In this document: positions 19,665-29,209 of the stretch, piece after piece | Layout: each line of letters opens with the position of its first letter | Numbering within the stretch: position 1 is the stretch's first letter | Assembly: GCA_030998015.1 (NCBI GenBank) | Contig: JARWMV010000013.1 | Coordinates: forward strand, 1 to 64,000 | Direction of reading: 5' to 3' | Length of the DNA stretch: 64,000 nt | DNA from: Ceratorhiza oryzae-sativae | Lineage: Eukaryota; Basidiomycota; Agaricomycetes; Cantharellales; Ceratobasidiaceae | Notes under the pieces: generated by a model | Told to the model about the DNA's origin: nothing | Databases searched by the model: none | Seen by the model: the letters and a program-made list of their open reading frames with translations, nothing else | Made by a program: the position numbers and the translations under genes

Positions 19665-20945
19665 TTAAGGAAAAATAAAAAATGGCTTCCCTCCTGAGTA
19701 TACCCAGTCTACGTTTTTGGATACCCATAAGTCCCCTTCTTCCCCCTCTATGTCCGTCCAACACTTCATTATGGCCGACCGGCTATTCCCCAGGATGTCG
19801 GCCGTACCTTCATTGACTTCACATGAGCATATCTGCCTGTGAAGTCTGCTTCGTACTGGCTCAGGGCTTTGAGCGAGTACTTCCCGTTTGACTGGACCAT
19901 GTCATCCAGGATCCAGATGTCGGCGTCCTCCGACAGATTCCCCACGTTCCAGACATTGCACATCCGGCTATGGGAGCCCTTGGATCGTGCATACGCCGTC
20001 TTCCCAGTTCCTGTTTCGCCTTCGATCACCAGGATGCGATGGCGCACGCCCCTCCCTCTCTTCTCAGCCTCTTCCGCAAACCATCGGTCCGCCCTGTCGA
20101 TGTGCGCCCGGTCTTCTGGGACTTCCAACTCCACCGGGATTGCAGGCATGCATCCCCGGTCCTCCTTATACGTGTACTCAGCATATGCTCGTACCGAGTT
20201 CCACGTCGTCACCATCTGGAGGGGGCGCAGGCGCTTGAATGCCTGGTAGTATTCTTTTTTTGTCGCTGAGGCAACAATCTCCGCCCCATCCTCCAGGTCG
20301 CCTCCGCCCTTGACCTTTTCCTGCCCTTCCCTTCACCAGGATTTCCTCTAACCTTTCCAAGGTCAGGTCCCCCGCCATCAGCTCCTCTACCTCCTCGCCG
20401 TTAGCTCCAACATCCTTCCAGAGGTAGTTGAAAGCCTCCCTTGCAGGGTTGCCTCCTGGTCCGTCCTTGAGGTCCTTCGGCAGGATGTTGGGGTGTTGCC
20501 CCTCGAAGTCCCAGAACCGGGTGTTCTGGGTGTTCCAGCCGCCCTTCCGCTCCTGACTGATGGAGAGGGCGTGGACATGGAGGGGCCGGGCCGGGTCGTA
20601 GTTTGGTTCCTCGGGGTTGTGGCGTTCCACCACCGCCAAAGTCGCCCAATGATTTGGCCGTTGGCGGCAGAACGCCTCGTATCGGGCGACGAGCCCACTT
20701 GAGGGCTGATCGCGTAGCTTCGACCAGGTCAGCAGCACCGCCCTGGTCTGGACGCGGAACCGAGGGGCCGGCGCGGTTTCGGTCAGCTCTTCGGACCCTC
20801 GATCCGTCGGCGTAGGCCGCATAGAAGCGGGTGAGGGGGCTCGGCTTGATACCGAGGGCGCTGGTGATGGCGACGCCGACCTCCGCCCTTCGCTTGATCC
20901 GCTTGGCTGGGGTGTTGCCGCGTTCGATCCATTTCCGCTTAGCAT
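19665..20945 (-). pseudogene. Element F Rep-like gene (HUH nuclease plus SF3 helicase), best preserved copy
   Basis: The ATG at 20945 begins a Ser/Pro-rich N-terminus of about 75 aa. The HUH domain follows with motif I TRAVLLTWSK, motif II PLHVHALS and motif III AFNYLWKD, all catalytic residues present. A charged linker leads to the SF3 helicase with Walker A GETGTGKT and Walker B ADIWILDDM. The stop TAA is at 19665. Compared with copy A, one frame change lies near 20325, between the two domains, and another near 19795 just before motif C. The nuclease domain is thus still open while the helicase needs two frame changes. The family is that of CRESS-DNA virus Rep proteins and their endogenous relatives. 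The role inside a retrotransposon is unknown. Confidence 0.85.
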
Positions 20946-20988
20946 CGTTTACAGTTTTAGAGGTATTTGGGGACTGGGAAGAGAGCAT
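20401..20988 (-). other. Overlapping frame over the Rep N-terminus (element F)
   Basis: From the ATG at 20988 a second frame stays open for 195 codons across the Rep N-terminus and HUH region. Its start is conserved in D (32945, 65 codons) and A (3809, stopped after 17 codons at a former CGA). The first 45 residues carry a basic patch (KRIKRRAE) like a nuclear signal. It may be a separate short protein, or an alternative first exon of Rep. Openness could also follow from high GC content. Confidence 0.3.
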
Positions 20989-21426
20989 GAGAGTGCAGGT
21001 TATCTCGGGCCTTGTGCTTGTCTATATAAGCTGCAAGGTCCGTTTTAATTGTCACATGACTCCGTCTTGCATTTGTTGTGATCACATGACCTTGTTTTGA
21101 TGATGACGCATCTCCGAGGGGTGCCCTCCCATCCGTTCCTCCGCGTCGGCCTTGATCCTCGCTACGCTCGGGGCCTCCGCTCCCCCACTTCGGTCGGTGC
21201 CCCCTCTCCGACCCCTCCGGTAGTTAGGGGATAGCGTATATTCACGTGACTAGGCTAGGTCATGTGATTCCTGTGCTTTGTTGTTTGTTTTCTGGCAGAT
21301 GGTCACGTGTCTGTTGGTGTCACCTGACCAGACCTTGTTTTGATGTTTGTGCAAGTTATTGTGTTGCACTGTGATTTTTTAATGTTTGTGGTTTTGTTGT
21401 TTTCCTTCCTCATCCCGTTCTTTACT
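20989..21426. promoter_or_regulatory. Divergent intergenic region between Rep and Q (element F)
   Basis: It contains the same palindrome (21244-21267) and hairpin (CCCCT/AACTACCGG/AGGGG on the minus strand, near 21213-21231) as element A. The preserved arrangement over three copies supports a functional bidirectional region. Confidence 0.55.
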
Positions 21427-21958
21427 ATGCGCGTTATTTCCCTTAACTACAATCCCCTTGACTGCACCTGCTGGTCTCTCCCTGAGGGGGAGTACTGCGC
21501 CTACTGTGATGCTGTGTGCGACGCCTCCCTTGAAGACTTCTATCGAGGTGTTGGGGACTGGTTCTTCTGTGGGGTGCCTGGTATGTGTGTTCGTTCTTCG
21601 TCATTCTCACGTAGCTAACTCGTTCTGTAGAAGAGCGCATCCTCCTTGATGGTCGGGCCCATGAGGCCACCCTTGAGCGTGTCTGGGGCTTGTTGATCAG
21701 GACTACAAGTCCTTTGAGGAGCGGTCCACCAGGCCGCTCTTGCCAATTTTGAGGAGGGCTCTGCCCTTGTTTGATGAGGCTGCCCTTTGCAGCTTCTGGT
21801 TCTGGGTGTTTCCAGAACTATATGGCCGATTCCCAGGGGGGGAGGCCCCCTGGCTGTTGCCTGAGAACCGGGCCGGTGGTTCTGCGGCCCGTACTACTAG
21901 GAAGGATAAGAAGGCAAAAAAACCCTATACCCGGCCCCTCAAGGGCAAGAAAAAATAG
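21427..21958 (+). pseudogene. Element F gene Q: spliced antisense gene, one frameshift
   Basis: Exon 1 is 21427-21580 and exon 2 begins at 21631 after a 50-bp GT-AG intron (acceptor CTGTAG), exactly as in A and D. In exon 2 one base is missing near 21690 (WG in place of WVL), moving the rest to another frame that ends at 21958 with the usual basic tail (KDKKAKKPYTRPLKGKKK). Exon 1 keeps the Cys-rich part. No function is assigned. Confidence 0.7.
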
Positions 21959-22038
21959 AAACATTTTGAAATGTATTATTATATGATTATGAAAATTATT
22001 CTTAAGACATTCCAAAAAACGTGTGATAGGCCCGATAA

Positions 22039-22855
22039 TCACAGGGGCTCCAGGGCCAGCAGGGGCACTTCCTCCAGGCGCGCCGCAGCTCATCCTCCCA
22101 TTTGGCCCAATCCGTTTGGACTCCCTCTTGGGGGTCGGGTCCGGGGTTGGTTCCTTTATGTTACTCTCGGCTCCTCCTCCTTCACCACCAGGGACTCCAG
22201 GCTTGCGTGAGGCTCGACATATCTGTGTCGTAACGTGCAGGTTTGGGCGTACCTTCACCCAGTTACGGAAGTCGGCCAAGTTTGCTTCCTTCAACCTGAT
22301 GGCAGTAAACATTTCATCAGTGGTAGTGGCCTCAAGCAGTCCCACATACGGTGCCGCCAGTGCCAGCTTCCACTGCTCCAACAGTGCCTTTGCCCGGCGC
22401 TCCACCTCCCAGTCCCCTCTGTCTGCCATTTGGCCTGTGGCCCTCCTCTGTTGCCTTGCTGCCTTGGTCACCACGTCGACTGTTGGTCCCACGATATTGT
22501 CAACGACATACATCGGTGTTCTTAACAAGGCGTTTCTCGTCGTTGGCTTCCGGCTTCCATGCCATGTCAGGACCCCTAACCTGGGATCCAGGTACTTGTC
22601 ATCGTCGATCCAGTTCCTTTCATCCCTTAACTTCTTTGGGATGTACACTAGGTTAGCCCCTGGCAACAGTTGTTCGGCATACCTCTGGGCGTCTTCCACA
22701 CTGGAGCAGTACATCCCTGGTTTAGGACGATTTTCCCTGCCAGGGTAGGGTGCTGGTCGCCTGGTGGTGGGTGGCTGCCGAAGTGGGGCCACCTGATTTT
22801 CAGCAAGTGGGGTGTAACGGTTGGGATGTGCAACTGGGTGAGTGATGAAAGGCAT
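22039..22855 (-). pseudogene. Element F ORF-P, frameshifted near the C-terminus
   Basis: From the ATG at 22855 the frame is open through the conserved middle (YCSSVEDAQRYAEQLLPG, LDPRLGVLTWHGSRKP, MYVVDNIVGPTVDVV) and the helical part (ALLEQWKLALAAPYVGLLEATT). Near 22225 the frame departs from that of A and D, so the Glu-rich end is lost. By alignment the original stop was near 22039. Function unknown. Confidence 0.6.
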
Positions 22856-22941
22856 GTTTTGGGGTTTCGCAGGTGTGTTGTGGTGCAAGTGAGGTGGTAG
22901 AGCAGGCTCTGGCCTTTCTTGGGTATCCTGGATGGCTCCTT

Positions 22942-24058
22942 TTAAAGCTTTCCAGATCCTTGTTTGGTTCTCTTTGGCCTGCCTTTCGAGTCACTTGAGT
23001 GCTGACTTGTCTTGACTGGCATTGGTGCGTCTGGTAAGCACCTTTGCAAGTCATTTAGAACCTCTTTCATGTCAGCAAACTTGCTGGCACGTTCCATTGT
23101 GTCTTCTATTGGGTCGTAGCCCTTCCATCTGATTTGGTAAAACAGCTTGCCATTCCGCCATTCATAATTTGCAATGTGGTCCACCTTGTATTCCTCCTCT
23201 CCTTTTTCCGTTATGATTGGTGGTGGTTTGGCCTGCCTTCTTCGGAAGTCTTTATCTTCTGTGAATGGCGAGAGGAGATTTACATGGACATGGAATACAT
23301 TGTGTACACGTATGGTTTTAGGTAGGTCCAGGCGATATGCATGGGATGAGATCTTTTCTGTGATTTCAAAGGGCCCCCCTTTTGGTTGTCCAGTTTCTTG
23401 GAGGGTCTCTTGGACGAGAGGTTTGTTAGGAGCAGCCAAACCTTGTCTCCTACCTTGAATTCCCTCCCTTTCTTTTCCATTTGTTGGTGTAATTCCATTG
23501 AGGCTCTTGCCTCATCCCATACCTTTTCCATTTGATTACGCATGTTGTCTGCAGCGGGTGCCTCAGATGGTTCTTCTCCCTCTCGGACAACCCATCTTGG
23601 GTTTTTTCCATATACTGTTTCAAATGGGGTTTGTCCTGTTGTAGCATTTACGTGGTTGTTATGGCAGAATTCGGCAATGGGTAACCATTTTACCCAATCA
23701 TCTTGTCTATAATTGCAGAAGGTTCTTAAGAACCCTTCTACCCATTGATTTGTCCTTTCTGACAGACCATCTGTTTCTGGATGGAAAGCAGTGGAGAATC
23801 TGGGCTTTGTCCCAATTCCTTTGTATAGGGCTTTTAGGAATTGGCTGTTAAAGGTTGGCCCTCGGTCTGAGACAGTGGTTTCTGGGGTCCCGTGATGTCT
23901 CCATACTTCCCTTATGAATATTTCTGCCAGTTCTTCTGCATTGGTGCTCTCCAGACATGGTACAAAATGGGCCTGCCGGGAGAAGCGATCTACAACTGTC
24001 AAGATACTGTCATACCCCTTTGAGACAGGTAATTTGACAATGAAATCATATGTGACAT
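22942..24058 (-). pseudogene. Element F integrase (partial) and chromodomain
   Basis: Begins at the integrase core (VTYDFIVKLPVSKGYDSILTVVD), where the solo LTR E2 joins it at 24059, so the zinc-binding domain is missing. The Asp of SDRGPTFNSQF and the Glu of NQWVEGFLR are present. A one-base loss in a C run near 23377 shifts the frame before the GPY-like part. The chromodomain (YQIRWKGYDPIEDTM) ends at 22942. A six-base repeat adds His-Val to VFHVHVN. The start of the open frame at 24083 lies in LTR sequence and is not a natural start. Confidence 0.85.
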
Positions 24059-25363
24059 TGTTACAGGTTAGGGTACACTTCAATATCTAGAGCTTAAGCA
24101 AATGTAGATATGTTAGTATACACTAATCGTACTCAATACTTCTTAGACTAGAGTCAGAAGGCTCAAAGTAGTTGCAATGCAATCAAGTAACGCTCAAGGT
24201 AGTCTTAATCTTTCACAGTGTAAACTGACTAATTTATAGGTATAAAGAGCAAGACTACTATGGTCAGGTTCCCTTAGATATCTAAAAGGTAGTTCAGCCC
24301 TAGTCGCTTGGACTAACTGATACTAATCTTAATACTAGGCTTAAGCGATAGCTTATAGGATAGATGGTGGGCTGCCTAATGCGTGTACTTCCTCAGCTAC
24401 AGGTACTTAGATTTCCTCTAATAGCTGGTACTTAATGTCATGCTCAATCAGGCAATATTGTATCCTTATATATCTCTGTATATAAGATACAATGAATCAG
24501 ACAGTATATAACTAATATGGTACTTTATTCCTCAGTACTAGTTATATAAGAAATCACACACAGACAAGAGAAATAGAAAGAGAAAAGAAACCAATAACTG
24601 GTCTGGGTTGAGTAGTGAAGGGAAGGTGGTCTGGAAGGGCCTCAGAGGAGGTCCTTTTATACCCTGAGGAGGGCATTCCAGAGCCAAATAGATACATGCA
24701 TGCCAGTGCGATCATCAAAAGAGGGTACTGCTATACTTGGGGTACACCCTAGCCCAGTATAGGATAAAAGAGTAAAGACAGGGTGTGGATCAAAGGCATT
24801 GATGCATCTGAGACCTGCTATTGGCTTGTAGATCATATTATCATAGTATATACATGTAATGAATGGAGGCTACATCTCAGTGAGTCATAAAGTGAGTCAG
24901 AGAAGCTTCTGGATCAATTTGGGAAGCTCTCCTGACTCACTGGAGTCATTAGATCTTGATTGATGGTCCAGTAAGATTCTAATGATCTTCGGGCCATTCC
25001 GGCGCGAGGATCCGGTGGATCGCGACGATCTTCGGGCAGCAGATACCGCCGAAGATTGGCTATCGATAGAGCACAGGATCGCTTTGATAGCGTAAGCGGT
25101 TGCCGAGATATGAGCGGTGCGAAGTTGTAATCAATATCTCCTGATAAGAGGAATTATCGCAACCTCTGTATCTCTCTGAGATCTTATCGTAAAAACTTAA
25201 TAAAATATGCGTTGGAGAGTGGGAATTTTGTACTATTTAATGAAACAGAAAATAGTACAATTCAGAGCGCATACAAATTCGAGTATTTCACAATTTAATT
25301 ACAGAGGCATCGCTTGTTGGCAGAGCAGACTAAAATAATAGAAAATGTTAGTGATCCATAACA
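24059..25363 (-). repeat. Solo LTR E2 (1305 bp), no target duplication
   Basis: Reverse copy of the LTR of element C, with terminal TGTTA and TAACA. The flanks are GACAT on the left and CCCTA on the right, so there is no target duplication. On its right lies the protease of F and on its left mid-integrase, so RT, RNase H and the start of integrase of F are gone. Confidence 0.9.
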
Positions 25364-25705
25364 CCCTAGGACCATGTCTGTGTCACCTAGGGTCATTACA
25401 TAAAGGGAGCATTTTAGTGTCTTCCCTTCCACTTCGATGTTTAGTTCTGCCCTTTCTTCTATGGCATCCTTGATTTCATTTCCATCAATGGCCACAATTG
25501 ACTTCTTGTGTTTGAGGGGAGTGGTTGGAATCCCTTTTTCCCTTGAATAGGCCTTATCGATGAAGTTGGTTGAAGATCCTGAGTCAATCAGCGTCTTAGC
25601 TGGTTCCATGATTCCCTCTACCGTAGTGTATATTATTGATTGATTACTAGACTTCTTGAGGTAACATACATCTGCGGTAGGGGTTATATTGGGGTCCTCC
25701 AACAT
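25364..25705 (-). pseudogene. Element F protease, start of pol (truncated by E2)
   Basis: Starts at an ATG (25705) 18 bases downstream of the gag stop, in another frame, which suggests re-initiation or frameshifting between gag and pol. It holds the aspartic protease active site LIDSGSSTNFID and a second conserved block (TDMVLG) at which the LTR E2 cuts in. The 22 codons after that are LTR sequence. RT is absent from this copy, so F is not autonomous now. Confidence 0.85.
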
Positions 25706-25722
25706 GGAAGTGGTAGGACCAA

Positions 25723-27558
25723 TTAGTTTTCCGACTCAGAGCTGCTTTCTTCCTCAACTTGTCTGCTGGCCTTCCCTTGTATCTTAGCTTTGTCGTAGGT
25801 CCACTGGCCTCGGCACTCCTTCAGGACATGCCCTGATTTACTGCATTTGATACAGAGTCCTTCTTTCCTTCGCCTGTCCTTTTCGCTGTTTGGTATCCTT
25901 ACCATGTTGTTGGTTTGGGTATTCCCCTGTTTGCTGCTGGTCCCTAAAGGCTTGTTCCCTCCTTGTTTGTATTTCGCTGGTGCCCAGGTTGAATTTGATG
26001 AGTTGCTGGTCCTTGTATTCATTTTCTGGTTTGCAAACTGCATGTCATCCATTTTGCAGGCAAAGTCGATTAATTGATCTAAGGTATATGATGGACCTTC
26101 AGCCTCATTTGCCAGTACTTCAATCCTTAAGATCTCTTGTCGTACTTCAGGTTTTAACCCTTCCCTGAATTGGTCCTTGACGGCTTCCTGGTTCCAGTCT
26201 ACCTCTTGGATCAGGATCCGGAATTGGGTAGCATAATCCAATGCACTCTTGGTCTGTGTTAATTTCCTTAGTTTCCGGATGGTCTTTTCCTTTATGACTG
26301 GGTCATTAAAAGCATCCAGGAATCCCTTCCTGAAATCCTTCCAGGGTGCAAGAATACCTGTGTGTTCGCCTGCTAATAGTTTCCGGCGGTAAGGTTGTGC
26401 CCAGTTTGCTGCTTCCCCATCTTCCATGTTCATTAGCACAGCAGATATCTTTTTTCGGTCATCAAAGGCTGATTCGTCATAGTCAGCAAAGAAAAGTTCC
26501 ATGCTGATTATGAAGTTCTCTGCTTCCTTCCCCTTTTTCCCATTAAATTTGCTGGGTCTCCCTAGTCTTGCCTCCTTAGGAGTGTGGTTTGCAGCAAGGG
26601 TAGGTTGGTTTGCTTGGGATGGAGGTTCTGTTCGGGGTCTTATTGTGGACTCAGCCTGGAAGGTTCTTCCCAGAAAGGGTGTTCGTACTGGGGAGGCTGA
26701 GGGGGATCGTGAGGGGCTTCCTATGACCACCCTAGTTCTTCCCCTGGTTTCTTCTGTCCCTTCCCTTGGCCTTCCTGCTTCAGTGTTTTTCCGGAGCTCA
26801 TTTCCTAGATCGGTTACCCGTTGTTCTAGTGCGATTAGGATCTCCCCTGTGTTTTCGGTTTTCTTCTCTAAGCTTTCAAGCTTTCGCTCTTGCATTCCCA
26901 GTACCCGGTTTATTTCCATGGAGATGTCCTTTAATTCTTTTATCAGGTTTCCCATTTCTGCTTTTAGGTCGTCCTGGTTCTTTGCCACATAGAGGACATT
27001 TTTGTTGGATGTTTCCATAGACCTTACCATCCAGTCCACATTTCCTTCTTGTCGGGTTAGTGATATTTGACACTGATTTATACCTGTGATTGCCTTTTCT
27101 AGTTCCCTATGATTATTGTCTCTAAGTTCCTTGAGCCCTGCCCTGATGGCTGTGGCAATGGTGTGAATAGGGTTGGCAGTGGCTATGGTTCCGGGACCTG
27201 GCTGGGGTTGTGTCCTTGCCTCTTCCGCCAAGGCTGTGCCTTGTTCGTATATGGTTCGGGTCATATCTTCTACCTCATCCCTCTCTGGGTTTGAGATATC
27301 TTCTGGGTCTGGATTTGTCAGGTGAATTGGCGGTTGAGGGCTGCGGAGTGGTATTCCCCCTATTTCCCCTCCCAGGATGGGGGCCCGAGTGGGGTTGGGT
27401 TGAGCCACTGGTCGTGGGTTTTGTTGCAACCCCCCTGGCATTCCTTGGAGGGTCTCATCTGGGTTACCTTCAGCCTCTGGGGAAGCAATGGGTTTGGGTG
27501 ATTGTGGCCTACTATTTGCCACTCTGCTTTGAGATCGAGTTTGTGGTCTCTGTGACAT
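25723..27558 (-). CDS. Element F Gag polyprotein (611 aa), intact
   Basis: Single open frame from the ATG at 27558 to TAA at 25723. A Pro/Gln-rich N-terminus (about 1-90), a coiled coil around residues 170-260 (DLKAEMGNLIKELKDISMEINRV), an Arg/Ser-rich linker, and then a retrotransposon capsid domain (about 330-500) with GRPSKFNGKKGKEAENFI and FADYDESAFDDRKK. Near the C-terminus a CCHC zinc knuckle (CIKCSKSGHVLKEC) is followed by an acidic Ser/Glu tail. Gag coats the RNA in virus-like particles. The N-terminal extension with coiled coil is long compared with the Gag of Tf1. This is the only intact structural gene among the family A copies here. Confidence 0.9.
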   Translation of the reverse strand: MSQRPQTRSQSRVANSRPQSPKPIASPEAEGNPDETLQGMPGGLQQNPRPVAQPNPTRAPILGGEIGGIPLRSPQPPIHLTNPDPEDISNPERDEVEDMTRTIYEQGTALAEEARTQPQPGPGTIATANPIHTIATAIRAGLKELRDNNHRELEKAITGINQCQISLTRQEGNVDWMVRSMETSNKNVLYVAKNQDDLKAEMGNLIKELKDISMEINRVLGMQERKLESLEKKTENTGEILIALEQRVTDLGNELRKNTEAGRPREGTEETRGRTRVVIGSPSRSPSASPVRTPFLGRTFQAESTIRPRTEPPSQANQPTLAANHTPKEARLGRPSKFNGKKGKEAENFIISMELFFADYDESAFDDRKKISAVLMNMEDGEAANWAQPYRRKLLAGEHTGILAPWKDFRKGFLDAFNDPVIKEKTIRKLRKLTQTKSALDYATQFRILIQEVDWNQEAVKDQFREGLKPEVRQEILRIEVLANEAEGPSYTLDQLIDFACKMDDMQFANQKMNTRTSNSSNSTWAPAKYKQGGNKPLGTSSKQGNTQTNNMVRIPNSEKDRRRKEGLCIKCSKSGHVLKECRGQWTYDKAKIQGKASRQVEEESSSESEN

Positions 27559-27665
27559 AGTTTCCTTATGTTCTCTTATGTATCACAGGAGTTAGCTGGT
27601 TTTCTCGTGTACTCAGCCCTTAGTATCTGTGTAGTATACTTATGTTCGCCACTAGTTAAGTTAAG

Positions 27666-27679
27666 AGCTTGCTTTATAA
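27666..27679 (-). promoter_or_regulatory. Self-priming primer-binding site of element F
   Basis: On the minus strand the 12 bases ATAAAGCAAGCT (27677-27666) lie just inside the 5' LTR and are the exact complement of AGCTTGCTTTAT within that LTR (27820-27809), about 30 bases after its TATA box. This is the arrangement known from Tf1, where the RNA 5' end primes reverse transcription. Confidence 0.7.
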
Positions 27680-28559
27680 TGTTGTGACCCTCTGGAGGCT
27701 CCCTTGTGGAGCACTTAAGTAGTGGCTGCGTTGACGGTTTGGTGCTATGCAGTATGTATTGAGCGTTCTAGTTACAGTGTTTTGCTATGGTCTATGGTGG
27801 TTGACGAGATAAAGCAAGCTGAGGCATCCAGTCTTGCTTTATCCTCCTTATATATACCTGTGGCTGCGGTGGCTGCGGATGTATTATCTAAGCACACTCC
27901 GCAGTAGGTGTAGGTTATGTACAGTACTATGGGTTAGGTAATTGTTTGTCTTAAGTTTGTGTGGCTCCAAATCTTATAGAGCCGCGCAAGGTCCGAGGGT
28001 CATGTGACCTTTTTGGACTTAAGCACCCGGCGCTTAATCGCTGATTAAGCGCCGAGATCACGTGACAACTCGCTCCTCGCTCCAGGTAACATGGGAGAGA
28101 AACGCTGGAGCGAGTTCAGGGTAACCACTGGCGCTTAATCGTTGGTAAGCGCCGAGATCACGTGACAACTTGCTCCTTGCTCCAGGTAACATGGGAGAGA
28201 AACGCTGGAGCGAGTTCAGGGTAACCACCAGCGCTTAATTGTTAGGTAAGCGCCGAGATCACATGACAACTCGCTCCTTGCTCCAGGTAACATGGGAGAG
28301 AAACGCTGGAGCGAGTTCAGGGTAACCACCGGCGCTTAATTGTTAGGTAAGCGCCGAGATCACGTGACAACTCGCTCCTCGCTCCAGGTAACATGGGAGA
28401 GAAACGCTGGAGCAAGTTCAGGGTAACCACCGGCGCTTAATCATTGGTAAGCGCCGAGATCACGTGATCCTGTTTATGGTTTGTTCCGCTTCGGGAAAAA
28501 TGCCATAAATCTGTACAATATTTGGTTGTTAGGTTATGTCTGCTAGGCGGGTCATAACA
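27680..28559 (-). repeat. Element F 5' LTR (880 bp)
   Basis: Plus-strand borders are TGTTGTGACCC and GGGTCATAACA. It has a TATA box (TATATATAAGG on the minus strand, near 27855), the self-priming segment, a perfect palindrome GGCGCTTAATC-3-GATTAAGCGCC (28029-28053), and four units of a roughly 100-bp repeat with CACGTG (about 28055-28460). Confidence 0.9.
28055..28460 (-). repeat. Tandem repeat of about 100 bp, four units, in the 5' LTR of F
   Basis: Units start at GATCACGTGACAACTCGCTCC or a close variant (28057, 28157, 28258, 28357). Each has CTCGCTCC and GGAGCGAG arms around a short centre, and a TCACGTGA-type E-box. The 3' LTR of F, the LTR of A and the LTR of G have two units; the LTR of D has one. 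Confidence 0.85.
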
Positions 28560-29209
28560 GTGACCCTCTGGAGGCTTCCTTGTGAAGCACTTAAGTAGTG
28601 GCTGCATTGACAGTTTAGTGCTATGCAATATGTATTGAGTGTTCTAGTTACAGTGTTTGCTATGGTCTATGGTGGTTGACAAGATAAAGCAAGCTGAGGT
28701 GTCCAGTCTTGCTTTATCCTCCTTATATATGCCTGTGGCTGCAGTTGCTGCAGATGTATTATTTAAGCACAATCCACAGTAGGTAGGGGTTATATATAGT
28801 TCCATGGGTTAGGTAATTGTTTATCTTAAGTTTGTGCAGCTCCAAATCTTATAGAGCTGTGCAAGGTCCAAGGGGTAAGCACTGAGGTCAGGTGATCCTG
28901 CCTGGAGCACTGAGATCATGTGACAACTTGCTCCTTGCTCCAAGTCACAATGCAGAGAAATGCAGGAGCAAGTTCAGGGTAACCACTGTAAGTGCCAGTT
29001 TAAGCACCAAGATCATGTGACAACTCACTCCTTGCTCCAAGTAACAATGGAGAGAAATGCTGGAGCAAGTTCAAGGTAACCACCATAAGCACCAGTTAAG
29101 TGCCAAGATCACATGACCTTGTTTATGGCTTGTTCTGCTTAGGAAAAAATGCTGTAAATTCATAAACATATTCAGTTACTCTGTTATGTCTATTTGATGG
29201 GTCATAACA
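28560..29209 (-). repeat. Element G 5' LTR, main fragment
   Basis: Continues the LTR that starts at 18369-18377; its first five bases (GTGAC) are the duplicated target of F. It ends GGGTCATAACA at 29209, next to the interrupted pol of D. Most CpG sites are changed to CA or TG compared with F. Two repeat units are present. Confidence 0.85.

Larger units (their letters stand above)
18378..28559 (-). mobile_element. Element F: Tf1/sushi-type element with Rep cassette, minus strand, TSD GTGAC
   Basis: Order on the minus strand: 5' LTR (28559-27680), primer-binding site, gag, protease, solo LTR E2 in place of RT and RNase H, integrase and chromodomain, ORF-P, Q (opposite strand), Rep, tRNA-like palindrome, polypurine tract, 3' LTR (19366-18378). 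GTGAC flanks it on both sides (18373-18377 and 28560-28564), where it splits the LTR of G. It keeps many CpGs that A and D have lost. Confidence 0.9.

Noticed and set aside
24059..24083. Start codon of the F integrase frame at 24083
   Set aside because: The first 25 bases belong to solo LTR E2. The frame is open by chance across the junction.
28055..28460. CRISPR-like or satellite array
   Set aside because: The units are about 100 bp, tandem without unique spacers, and confined to LTRs in a eukaryote.
16989..28559. Tandem element array sharing one LTR (gag-LTR-element-LTR)
   Set aside because: TGTTGTGAC before and GTGACCC after element F show a 5-bp duplication and a split G LTR, so nesting is the simpler reading.
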